This document shows, piece by piece, positions 30,740 to 38,331 of a stretch of DNA of 64,000 nt. Within the stretch, counting starts at the first letter, position 1. Every line of letters begins with the position of its first letter. The DNA is taken from contig DASUFL010000038.1 in the NCBI GenBank assembly GCA_036274595.1, positions 39,227 through 103,226 on the forward strand, given 5' to 3'. Made by a program: the position numbers and the translations under genes. A model generated the notes under the pieces. The model was not told the origin of the DNA. It made no database searches and saw only the letters and a list, made by a program, of their open reading frames with translations. The DNA is from WS-9 sp036274595 (lineage in GTDB: Bacteria; Eisenbacteria; RBG-16-71-46; SZUA-252).

Positions 30740-30951
30740 ACGAGACCACGACGGCGGCGGCCGCCACGCCGGAGGCCCCTGGCTTGGTCGCGGGCGACAC
30801 GCCTCGCGAGCGCGATCCCCGCGTCCGCGCGACCCACAGGCGCGTGCTCCTGGCGATCGCGATCGCGTGCCTGCTCCTCGCGGCGATCGGATACGTCTAC
30901 GCGCGCTGGATGATGACCCAGCCGCTGCCCATCAAGGTTCCGGTGCACTAG
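30736..30951 (+). CDS. 71-residue single-helix membrane protein at the end of the oxidase operon, TTG start
   Basis: TTG at 30736 overlaps the ctaG stop as TTGA and is preceded by an unusually good ribosome site, AAGGAGG at 30725-30731. The product has a hydrophilic Ala/Thr/Pro-rich head of about 35 residues, one transmembrane helix (VLLAIAIACLLLAAIGYVYA) and a short tail RWMMTQPLPIKVPVH. No family is recognised. By position it could be a small oxidase subunit or an assembly factor, but this is inference. The longer frame that starts inside ctaG is not supported. Confidence 0.75.
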   Translation: MNETTTAAAATPEAPGLVAGDTPRERDPRVRATHRRVLLAIAIACLLLAAIGYVYARWMMTQPLPIKVPVH

Positions 30952-30957
30952 GGGGGC

Positions 30958-30980
30958 GAGAGGCGCCGGACGGCGCCCTC
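30958..30980. terminator. Hairpin between the convergent oxidase operon and aldolase gene
   Basis: GGCGCC-GGAC-GGCGCC, extended by GAG/CTC around one bulged A. It lies in the 41-base gap between two convergent genes and could stop transcription from either side. There is no T-run on either strand, so it is only a candidate. Confidence 0.45.
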
Positions 30981-30992
30981 GTGGAGCTCTTG

Positions 30993-31967
30993 CTAGGCCG
31001 TCTCGCCTGAGTAGACGGACATGATCCGGCGCAGGAGCCGGATGGCCTCGGGCTTCTTCCTCTGGAAGCTGTTCCGGCCGATGATCGAGCCGAACCCGCC
31101 CCCGTCGCGGATCGCGCGGGCTTCCGCGATCACGTCGTCATCGTTGTCCTTCTTGGCGCCTCCCGAGAAGATCACGATCCGCCGCCCGTCGAAGGACGAC
31201 TGCACCACGTGGCGCACGCGGTCGGCGAGGGTGCCGATCGGGATCGCCTGCTTCTCGTAGACCTTCCGCGCCTCGTCCTGCTCGATCTGATCGGTCGGGA
31301 GCTTCACCTTGATCACGTGCGCGCCGAGCTGCGCCGCGATCTGCGCCGCGTAGGCCACCACGTCGATCGCGGTCTCGCCCGCCTTGGAGATGCTCGAGCC
31401 CCTGGGGTAGGACCACACCACGACCGCGAGCCCCACCGCCTTCGCCTCCTCGGCGAGAACCCGGATCTGCTCGTACATGTGCCCCGCCTGGGCCGACCCG
31501 GGATAGATCGTGAAGCCGATCGCAGCGCAGCCCAGGCGGAGCGCCTCGTCCACCGAGCCCGTGACCGCCGAGAGCGGATCCTTCTCGTCGTGGAGCACGT
31601 CGTGGTTGTTGAGCTTCAGGATGAGCGGGATCTCGCCCGCGAACTCGGAGGCGCCGGCCTCGAGGAAGCCGAGGGGCGCGGCGTAGGCGTTGCATCCTGA
31701 CTCGATCGCGAGCTCCACGTGGAAGCGCGGATCGTATCCGGCGGGATTGGGCGCGAAGGAGCGCGCCGGGCCGTGCTCGAAGCCCTGGTCGACGGGGAGG
31801 ATCACCATCTTGCCCGTGCCCGCGAGGAGGCCATGGTTCATCATGCGGGCCAGGTTCGTCCTGGTCCCCGGATTGTCCGACGCGTACCAGGAGAGGATCT
31901 CCCGGACGCGGGCGGTGGAGCGACGGATCTCGGCGGGGGCTTCCGGGGCGGCGACGTTCGGATTCAT
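30993..31967 (-). CDS. fbaB: Class I fructose-bisphosphate aldolase (DhnA/FbaB type)
   Basis: 324 residues from the ATG at 31967; the longer open frame is an antisense-like extension over glk. DhnA-type features are ILPVDQGFEHGPARSF, the LILKLNNHDVL segment, CAAIGFTIYPGS, VVVWSYPRG and the Schiff-base Lys region HVIKVKLPT, then IVIFSGGAKKD and FGSIIGRNSFQRKK. Cleaves fructose 1,6-bisphosphate to triose phosphates in glycolysis or gluconeogenesis. A consensus TATAAT box lies seven bases upstream inside the end of glk, so it can be transcribed separately from the pentose-phosphate genes. Confidence 0.92.
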   Translation of the reverse strand: MNPNVAAPEAPAEIRRSTARVREILSWYASDNPGTRTNLARMMNHGLLAGTGKMVILPVDQGFEHGPARSFAPNPAGYDPRFHVELAIESGCNAYAAPLGFLEAGASEFAGEIPLILKLNNHDVLHDEKDPLSAVTGSVDEALRLGCAAIGFTIYPGSAQAGHMYEQIRVLAEEAKAVGLAVVVWSYPRGSSISKAGETAIDVVAYAAQIAAQLGAHVIKVKLPTDQIEQDEARKVYEKQAIPIGTLADRVRHVVQSSFDGRRIVIFSGGAKKDNDDDVIAEARAIRDGGGFGSIIGRNSFQRKKPEAIRLLRRIMSVYSGETA

Positions 31968-31974
31968 GCGCGGG

Positions 31975-32004
31975 ATTATAGGGGGCTTCCGTCCCCGGCC
32001 GCAA
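31975..32004 (-). promoter_or_regulatory. Promoter of the aldolase gene, overlapping the glk stop codon
   Basis: Minus-strand TTGCGG (31999-32004), an 18-base spacer, and a perfect TATAAT (31975-31980). The TAA inside TATAAT is the stop codon of glk. Only seven bases separate the box from the ATG, so the transcript should be leaderless or nearly so. Confidence 0.6.
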
Positions 32005-32992
32005 CCAGGGTGGCGTAGCGCGCCGCGCCGATCATGCCGGCGTGCTCGTTCCGGATCACGCGGACCGGGATCTCGGCCATGAGCTTCTCGTGCGGCGCCT
32101 TGTCGCGGAACGCCGCGAGGAAGCCGGGCTCCTGGAGCGCGGGCAGGATCCGAGGCGCGATGCCTCCGGCCAAATAGAGCCCGGCGCGCGTGACTCCGCG
32201 GAGCGCGACGTTTCCAGCCTCGGCGCCGTACACCGACACGAACTGCCCGAGCGCGCGCACGCACCAGCGGCATGTCCCGCCGAGTCCCGCGTGGCTGACG
32301 AGCGCGGGAAGGCCGTGCTCGCCCGCTTCGTCCACGTGCCGGCCCCACGCGGCCGCGCCCGGCCCGGCCGCTCCGTCGCGCGCATGGAGCCACTCGGCGA
32401 TCAGCGCGAGCCCGGGGCCGGAGAGAACCCGCTCCCAGCTCACGCGGCCGAACCGGGCGCGCAGGAGCTGGAAGAGCTCCACCTCGTCGTCGGTCCGCGG
32501 CCCGAAATCCGCGTGCCCGGCTTCGGACGCGACCGGGATCAGATCGGACCCCACGCGCGCGAGGAGCGACTCTCCGAGCCCGGTGCCCGCGGCGACGATC
32601 CCTGCGTTCCCGCGCGGGTGGGGGATGCCCTCCTGAAGCGTCTCGAGATCCGCGTCGGTGAGTGACGGAATGGCGTGGCCCGTCGCTTCGAGGTCGTTGA
32701 TCAGGTGCGCCGGCGCGCCGAGGAGGCGCGACACGGGACGCGCGTCGATGTCCCAGGCGAGATTGGTGCCCCACGCCTTGCCGTCGACGGCGGGACCGGC
32801 GACGCCGAACGATGCGATCTCGACCGGTTCCGGATGCCGCTTCCGGTAGGCCGCGAGCAGGTCCTCGAACGTCGGGAACTGGTGCGCGTGGAGATTCTCC
32901 AGCGCTTGGGGCGGGCCGACGCGTCCGCGATCCAGGCGCTCGAAGAGAGCGAGCCGCGCGTTCGTGCCGCCGATGTCGCCGGCCAGGATCAC
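31976..32992 (-). CDS. glk: Glucokinase
   Basis: 338 residues, GTG at 32992 overlapping the pgl stop as GTGA. ATP-dependent phosphorylation of glucose. Phosphate-1 motif ILAGDIGGTNARLALF at the N-terminus; FGVAGPAVDGKAWGTNLAW with LINDLEATGHAIPSL (catalytic Asp); IVAAGTGLGESLL; SEAGHADFGPRTDDEVELF, which is typical of E. coli-type glucokinases; and LYLAGGIAPRILPAL. Provides glucose 6-phosphate directly to the Zwf encoded upstream. Confidence 0.93.
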   Translation of the reverse strand: MILAGDIGGTNARLALFERLDRGRVGPPQALENLHAHQFPTFEDLLAAYRKRHPEPVEIASFGVAGPAVDGKAWGTNLAWDIDARPVSRLLGAPAHLINDLEATGHAIPSLTDADLETLQEGIPHPRGNAGIVAAGTGLGESLLARVGSDLIPVASEAGHADFGPRTDDEVELFQLLRARFGRVSWERVLSGPGLALIAEWLHARDGAAGPGAAAWGRHVDEAGEHGLPALVSHAGLGGTCRWCVRALGQFVSVYGAEAGNVALRGVTRAGLYLAGGIAPRILPALQEPGFLAAFRDKAPHEKLMAEIPVRVIRNEHAGMIGAARYATLVAAGDGSPL

Positions 32993-33792
32993 GCGCGGAG
33001 CTCCCGGGCGGCGCCCTGATCGAGGATCCAGACGACGCGGCCGTGCGGCGGACGGACCAGCGCGGCCGGCGGCGGATCGTGGGGGAGCGTGCGGGGCCGG
33101 GGCTCCCGCGGTGCCGTGGCGTCGGGCCCCACGCAGCGCGCGACCGCGTCCGCCTTGGCGGCGCCGAGCACGAAGAAGAGCACGTGCCGCGCGGCGTCGA
33201 GCAGGTGGAGCGTCACCGTGAGGCGGGCGCTTCCGTCGTCGGGCTTCGTGGTCGCGACGCAGAGACGGTCGGGGTCGATCGCGCGGCCGGGGAAGAGGGA
33301 CGCCGTGTGGCCGTCCTCGCCCACGCCGAGGAGCGCGAGGTCGAACGACGGCGTGTCGTCCGGCTCGGCGCCGAACGCGTCGACGACGGCGCGCTCGTAC
33401 TCGCGCGCCGCCTGGTTGGGGTCCGCCTCGCCGCGCATGCGATGGACCTCGGGCGCATCGTTTCCCAGAGCATCGAGGAGCGTGCGTCGGACCATGCCGT
33501 AGTTGGAATCGGGATGGTCCGGAGGCACGCAGCGCTCGTCGCCGAAGAAACCCTCCAGGCGGCGCCAGTCGGCGCGCGGGATCATGGATGGCTCGGCGAG
33601 CTTCCGGTAGAGCCGCTCCGGCGTGGACCCGCCGGCGAAGAGGACGCGCCTCACGGGACTCGGCGCGCTTCCCGCCAGAGCGACCGTGTCCTCCTCGTCG
33701 CGCGCGAGCGCGCGGCTCCACTCCTCCACCGCGCCGAGCGTGGCGGAGTCGGCGTCGGGGAACACGCGCACGCGCGGGACCGGTGCGCTCAC
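32989..33792 (-). CDS. pgl: 6-Phosphogluconolactonase
   Basis: 267 residues, GTG at 33792 overlapping the opcA stop as GTGA. Hydrolyses 6-phosphogluconolactone, the Zwf product. DevB/Pgl family motifs: VLFAGGSTPERLYRKL, GFFGDERCVPPDHPDSNYGM, and LALLGVGEDGHTASLFPG with the catalytic His. Located between opcA and glk in a tightly coupled oxidative pentose-phosphate operon. Confidence 0.93.
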   Translation of the reverse strand: MSAPVPRVRVFPDADSATLGAVEEWSRALARDEEDTVALAGSAPSPVRRVLFAGGSTPERLYRKLAEPSMIPRADWRRLEGFFGDERCVPPDHPDSNYGMVRRTLLDALGNDAPEVHRMRGEADPNQAAREYERAVVDAFGAEPDDTPSFDLALLGVGEDGHTASLFPGRAIDPDRLCVATTKPDDGSARLTVTLHLLDAARHVLFFVLGAAKADAVARCVGPDATAPREPRPRTLPHDPPPAALVRPPHGRVVWILDQGAARELRA

Positions 33793-34919
33793 GCGGCCCG
33801 ATGTTCGACGGTGGGAAGGAGCGCGAGCGCGCAGCGAACGGCGCTCGTGAGCTGCGGATTCGGCTCGTGGCGATGGATCTCGGTCACGAGGCATTCCGCC
33901 AGATTGCGGTAGTGGAACGGAATCTCCACCTCCTGTCGCTCAGGCGCCGACACCTCGAACGTGGCTTCGCGATGCGCGGGGCGATGGGTCACCCGGAGAT
34001 CGAGCGGATGGGGAGGACCCGATCGGAGCTCTACGCGATAGAGACTGCCCGCCGTCCCCTCCGGATCGCGCGCGAAGCGGAGCCGGACCAAGCCCTGGGG
34101 GGCGTCGAAGGTCGCTCCGTTCGGCTCCGTGGATCGCACGCGCCATCCGAGGCGGGACGCCAGCCATCCGGCGAGGAGCAGGAGGCAGGAGGGGACGCCG
34201 TCGGTCTCGGGGCTGCCGTGCTCGAGCGTGACCTCGCGCAGGCTGCGGCAGGCGGGGCCAAGGTGGGTCGAGTCGAAGCCATCGGCCAGGATCTCGCGCC
34301 ATGGGGTGAGTCTCGACCACGCGAGGTCGCGCACGCGGTTGTCCGGATCCGCCTCGATCGCGCGCCACACCGAGCCCGCATCGTCCAGCGACGGGCTCTC
34401 CCTCGTGTCGCAAAGGACGAGGTCGGCGCGATCGGCCAGCTCCTGAATCCAGGGACGCGGCTCGCGGCCATGCAGGTCGAGGAGCACGGTCGGGAGATTT
34501 CCGACGAGGAGCGCGCTCACGGCGCTCGGAACGAGCGGCCCGGCCTCGGCATCGCCGCGGAGGATGATCTGCTCGCTGCAGACGTAGCCCCCGGACGGGC
34601 GAACGTGGCAGAGCGCGGCGACCTCGGACAGGAGCACCCGCGACCCGCTCTTCCCGATCTCGACGAGGAGAAGCCGCGAGGGATGGCGGCGCGTGATCTC
34701 GACCAGGATCGGGGCCATGCGCGCGTGGCGCTCGGGATCCAGAGGCACGACGAGGTTCGACATGGCGGCGCGGTAGACCATGCCGTGACGACGCCCGTCG
34801 GGTCCGGGCGATCCCGCCGTGGCCGAGGTGGATCGCCACATGGCACGAAGGTCCTTCTCCAGCTCTCCCAGGTCGAACGGGCGGGAGGCGGCGCCCTCCA
34901 TGCGGACGAATTCGCTCAT
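33789..34919 (-). CDS. opcA: Glucose-6-phosphate dehydrogenase assembly protein OpcA
   Basis: 376 residues from the ATG at 34919, which overlaps the zwf stop as ATGA. OpcA proteins, best known from cyanobacteria and actinobacteria, bind and activate Zwf. Recognisable segments: AAMSNLVVPLDPERH, HPSRLLLVEIG, VCSEQIILRGDAEA, LVGNLPTVLLDLHGREP, RVRDLAWSRLTPWREIL. The strict gene order zwf-opcA-pgl supports the call. Confidence 0.92.
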   Translation of the reverse strand: MSEFVRMEGAASRPFDLGELEKDLRAMWRSTSATAGSPGPDGRRHGMVYRAAMSNLVVPLDPERHARMAPILVEITRRHPSRLLLVEIGKSGSRVLLSEVAALCHVRPSGGYVCSEQIILRGDAEAGPLVPSAVSALLVGNLPTVLLDLHGREPRPWIQELADRADLVLCDTRESPSLDDAGSVWRAIEADPDNRVRDLAWSRLTPWREILADGFDSTHLGPACRSLREVTLEHGSPETDGVPSCLLLLAGWLASRLGWRVRSTEPNGATFDAPQGLVRLRFARDPEGTAGSLYRVELRSGPPHPLDLRVTHRPAHREATFEVSAPERQEVEIPFHYRNLAECLVTEIHRHEPNPQLTSAVRCALALLPTVEHRAA

Positions 34920-36475
34920 AGGTGGAGCCACTTCCTTCCGTCCTTCGCGATCCAGGCGTCCGCCTCGCGCGGTCCCCACGTGCCGGCTGGGTACGTCGTC
35001 AGCGGAGAACCCTGGCCCGTCTCCCAGGCCCTCGTGATCGAATCCACGATCTCCCAGGCCAGCTCCACCTCGTCCTTCCGCGCGAAGAGCGTCATGTCGC
35101 CCCGGTTGCAGTCGAGGAGCAGACGGTCGTACGCGTCTGGCGGATCGGATCCGAATGAGGTCAGGTAGTAGAAGTCCATCCGCACCGGGTCGATGTGCAG
35201 CGCCTGCCCCGGCGACTTCGCCCCGAACGAGACCGACACGCCCTCGTCCGGCTGGATGCGCATGCGAAGGACGTTCGCTTTGAGCTCGGAGATGCCCGCC
35301 GTGCGGAAGAGCGCGTAGGGCGGCTGGCGGAAGACGATCTCGATCTCGGTCGCGCGCTTCGCCAGACGCTTGCCCGAGCGGAGATAGAAGGGAACACCGG
35401 CCCAGCGCCAGTTGTCCACGTCGAGGCGCACGCACAGATACGTCTCCGTCTTCGACTTGGGATCCACCCCCGGCTCCTCGCAGTAGCCTGCCACCGGCCC
35501 GCCCGCCACGGCTCCGCGCGCGTACTGCCCGCGCACGGTCCTGAGCGCGACGTCCTCCGGATCGAGCGGACGGATGGCCCGGAGCACCTTCACCTTCTCG
35601 TCCCGAATCGAATCGGCCTCGAAGCGCGCAGGGGGCTCCATGGCGGTGAGCGAGAGGAGCTGCATGAGGTGGTTCTGCAAGATGTCCCGCGAGACGCCGG
35701 CATGCTCGTAATAGGCGGCCCGCCGCTCGACGCCCACCGACTCCGCGACCGTGATCTGCACGTGGTCGACGTAGCGATTGTTCCAGAGCGGCTCGAAGAA
35801 TCCGTTGCCGAGCCGGAGGATGAGGATGTTCTGGACCGATTCCTTGCCTAGGTAGTGGTCGATCCGGAAGACCTGGCGCTCGTCGAACACGGAGTGGAGG
35901 CAGCGATTCAGCTCCTTCGCCGACTCGAGATCGTGGCCGAACGGCTTCTCGATGACGATCCGGGCCCAGGGTCCGGATTCCGCGTGCGGGTGCACGAGGC
36001 CCGCCTTCCCGAGGTTCCCCGCGATCGACTCGAACGCCACGGGCGGGACGGCGAGGTGGAAGAGCCGGTTGCCGGGAAGCCCTCGCTCCTTCTCGAGCGC
36101 TTCGAGACGCTTCCGCAGTGTCTTGTACGAGGCGGGATCGTCGAAGTCTCCGGCGACGTAGAAGATCCGATCGGCGGCCTGGCGCCACTCGCGCGCGTCC
36201 ACTCCCTGCTCGACGACCGACGCCCCCATCTCCTCGCGGAACGCATCGGTGGTCATGGCGCGCCGTGCCGTGCCGAGCACGGCCGTGCGGGGGTGAAGCG
36301 CCTTCGACGCGGAGATGCGGCAGAGCGCGGGGAAGAGCTTCCTGTGTGCCAGATCGCCGGTCGCGCCGAACACCACGATGGCGCAGGGCTCGGCGGCGCG
36401 AAGCGAGACGCTCCCCTCACGAAGGGGATTCTCGGCAGGCTCGGCCGCGGATGCGCCGGTCGGGGCGAGGCTCAT
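34916..36475 (-). CDS. zwf: Glucose-6-phosphate 1-dehydrogenase
   Basis: 519 residues. Oxidises glucose 6-phosphate with NAD(P)+. Dinucleotide motif VVFGATGDLAHRKLFPAL at about residue 34 and the substrate-site motif FRIDHYLGKESVQN near residue 200 with the catalytic His-Asp environment. PFYLRSGKRL and the C-terminal TWGPREADAW are also typical. An extra 30 or so N-terminal residues are low in conservation; a later start is possible. Lies 27 bases after tal and overlaps opcA. Confidence 0.95.
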   Translation of the reverse strand: MSLAPTGASAAEPAENPLREGSVSLRAAEPCAIVVFGATGDLAHRKLFPALCRISASKALHPRTAVLGTARRAMTTDAFREEMGASVVEQGVDAREWRQAADRIFYVAGDFDDPASYKTLRKRLEALEKERGLPGNRLFHLAVPPVAFESIAGNLGKAGLVHPHAESGPWARIVIEKPFGHDLESAKELNRCLHSVFDERQVFRIDHYLGKESVQNILILRLGNGFFEPLWNNRYVDHVQITVAESVGVERRAAYYEHAGVSRDILQNHLMQLLSLTAMEPPARFEADSIRDEKVKVLRAIRPLDPEDVALRTVRGQYARGAVAGGPVAGYCEEPGVDPKSKTETYLCVRLDVDNWRWAGVPFYLRSGKRLAKRATEIEIVFRQPPYALFRTAGISELKANVLRMRIQPDEGVSVSFGAKSPGQALHIDPVRMDFYYLTSFGSDPPDAYDRLLLDCNRGDMTLFARKDEVELAWEIVDSITRAWETGQGSPLTTYPAGTWGPREADAWIAKDGRKWLHL

Positions 36476-36502
36476 GGGCGCTCCCGGCGGGACTGAGGGA
36501 CG

Positions 36503-37645
36503 CTATCCCCGCGGGGCGAGCGCGGCCGCGCGCTCGCGGATCACGTCCATCATCTCGTTGAAGGATGTCGCGAAGGACGCGACTCCTTCGTCGAGAAGCT
36601 TCCGGCAGTGCGCCTCGAGCGAGATTCCGACCTCGGCGAAGGCCTGCCGGGTCTTTCGCGCCGCCGGAAGCGCTGGATCGACCCTGTCGCCCGTGACCTT
36701 CCCGTGGTCGAGAAACGCGTCCATCGTCTCCCGCGGCATCGTGTTGATCGAATCCGGGCACGCCAGCTCGTCGACGTACTTGATGTCCGAGTAGGCGGGG
36801 TTCTTGGTCCCCGTGCTCGCCCAGAGGATCCATTGCGGCCGGGCGCCCTTCGAGCGCAGTGTCTCGAACGACGGGCCGAAGTACTGGGCCCGGTACTCTT
36901 CCCACACGTCGAGCGCGTTCGCGGTCGCCGCCGTGCCGCGGAGCGCGAGGAGCCGGTCGCGCTCGAGACCGTCGGTCTTCTGCGCCCGCGCCTCGAGATC
37001 CTTGTCGACCGCGGTGTCGAGGCGGCTCACGAAGAGGCTCGCCACCGAGTGGAGGCCGTCGAGCGGCTTCCCGGCGGCGAGGCGGCGCTCGATGCCGCGC
37101 CGGTGCGCCTGGGCGACCTGCGCGTACTGCGGCCGCGAGAAGATGAGGGTCACGTTGATGCTGATCCCTTCGGCAATCAGCTCCTCGATCGCGGGAATGC
37201 CGGCCGGCGTCGCCGGCACCTTGACGAAGAGGTTCGGCCGGCTCACCAGCTTCCAGAGCCGCTTCGCCTCCACGATGCTGGCGGCGGTGTCGTGCGAGAT
37301 GGCGGGCGGGAGCTCGAGGCTCACGAATCCGTCCCGTCCGTTTCCGTGGTGGAAGCGATGCGCGAGGAGATCCGCCGTGCGAATGATGTCGTGGGCGGAG
37401 AGGGCGTCGAAGATCTGCTCCGCCGACTTGCCCTCTCCCGCCAGACGCGAGATGGCTTCCGGATAGGAATCCTTGTTCCCCCCGATCGCATTCTTGAAGA
37501 TCGTCGGATTCGAGGTGACTCCGTAGATGGAGCCCTCGTCGATGAGGCGCTTCAGCTCCCCGGAGACGATGAGCCCGTCGCTGATGGTGTCGAGCCAGGC
37601 GCTCTGGCCCAAGTCGTGCAGCGCGACGAGCGATGAGGACTTCAT
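36503..37645 (-). CDS. tal: Transaldolase (long, Tal/TAL-PGI type)
   Basis: 380 residues, with AGGAGG upstream of the ATG. Transfers dihydroxyacetone units between sugar phosphates in the non-oxidative pentose-phosphate route. N-terminal LHDLGQSAWLDTISDGLI and YGVTSNPTIFKNAI are diagnostic of this subfamily; the Schiff-base Lys is in NLFVKVPATPAGIPAIEEL; LWASTGTKNPAYSD and EVGISLEAHCRKLLDEGV follow. This is the class found as the first half of natural transaldolase-glucose-6-phosphate isomerase fusions; here the isomerase is a separate gene 2 kb upstream. Confidence 0.94.
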   Translation of the reverse strand: MKSSSLVALHDLGQSAWLDTISDGLIVSGELKRLIDEGSIYGVTSNPTIFKNAIGGNKDSYPEAISRLAGEGKSAEQIFDALSAHDIIRTADLLAHRFHHGNGRDGFVSLELPPAISHDTAASIVEAKRLWKLVSRPNLFVKVPATPAGIPAIEELIAEGISINVTLIFSRPQYAQVAQAHRRGIERRLAAGKPLDGLHSVASLFVSRLDTAVDKDLEARAQKTDGLERDRLLALRGTAATANALDVWEEYRAQYFGPSFETLRSKGARPQWILWASTGTKNPAYSDIKYVDELACPDSINTMPRETMDAFLDHGKVTGDRVDPALPAARKTRQAFAEVGISLEAHCRKLLDEGVASFATSFNEMMDVIRERAAALAPRG

Positions 37646-37670
37646 GGAGCGCCTCCTGCGTTCGCTGGGG

Positions 37671-38195
37671 TCAAGATTTCTTGGGCTCCGCGAGCATCAC
37701 GGTGCGCCCCTCGGGATCGGCGGTGCGCACGACGCGATGGCCCCACGGCATGTCCGCCGGCGGACCCTCGAACATCACACCCTTGGCCGAGAGCGACTCG
37801 TACGCGCGGTCGACGTTCTTCACCATGAAGTAGAGCGTCGGCTCCTTCGCGGGGCTCGCCTCGCCCATGTCCGCCATCGGCGGCATGAACCCGAGGCTCG
37901 AGCTGGCTCCGGTCTGGATCCAGAGATAGTTGAAATTCGGATCGCGGTTGAAGTTCTTGAACCCGAGGATCTGCGTGTAGAAGCGCTGGATCGCTTCGGG
38001 GTCGTGCGTCGTGTAGTCGAAGTGGTGGCTCATCGCCCCGATGCTGCTCGGCGTGGCCGGCGGAGCCGCGGGACGCGATGTCGACGAGGAACGCCGCGCC
38101 GGGGCCTTCTTGGCGGAGCTGGCGCGCGACGCGGCCTTCTTCATGGGGGAAGCCTTGCGGGTCGCCTTCCTGGCGGTCTTCTTGCGGGCAGGCAT
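37671..38195 (-). CDS. VOC/glyoxalase-fold protein with a histone-H1-like Lys/Ala-rich N-terminal tail
   Basis: 174 residues. The ATG has GAGGAGG six bases upstream. The first 50 residues are almost only Lys, Arg, Ala, Ser and Pro (ARKKTARKATRKASPMKKAA, then SRASSAKKAPARRSSS), like histone H1 or HU tails. Residue 55 onward is a single vicinal-oxygen-chelate domain: MSHHFDYTTHDPEAIQRFYT, FKNFN, LYFMVKNVDRAYESL, GHRVVRTADPEGRTVML. The reaction is unknown. It precedes tal by 25 bases. A start at the internal ATG before SHHFDY is possible, but ribosome site and codon use favour the long form. Confidence 0.75.
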   Translation of the reverse strand: MPARKKTARKATRKASPMKKAASRASSAKKAPARRSSSTSRPAAPPATPSSIGAMSHHFDYTTHDPEAIQRFYTQILGFKNFNRDPNFNYLWIQTGASSSLGFMPPMADMGEASPAKEPTLYFMVKNVDRAYESLSAKGVMFEGPPADMPWGHRVVRTADPEGRTVMLAEPKKS

Positions 38196-38331
38196 ACATC
38201 CTCCTCAGCACCATCCCGGCGGGGATCCACGCGATCGGGCCGGCCGTGCGACCCGATCCACACACCTTTCGATCATGCCGCAGGGTGGCGGGCGAAGCAA
38301 GGGGGCCGGGTGCAGGGCAGGCGGGAGGGAG

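Noticed and set aside
32993..33721. Long N-terminal extension of glucokinase
   Set aside because: It is an Arg-rich shadow of pgl; the GTG overlapping the pgl stop gives a standard-length enzyme.
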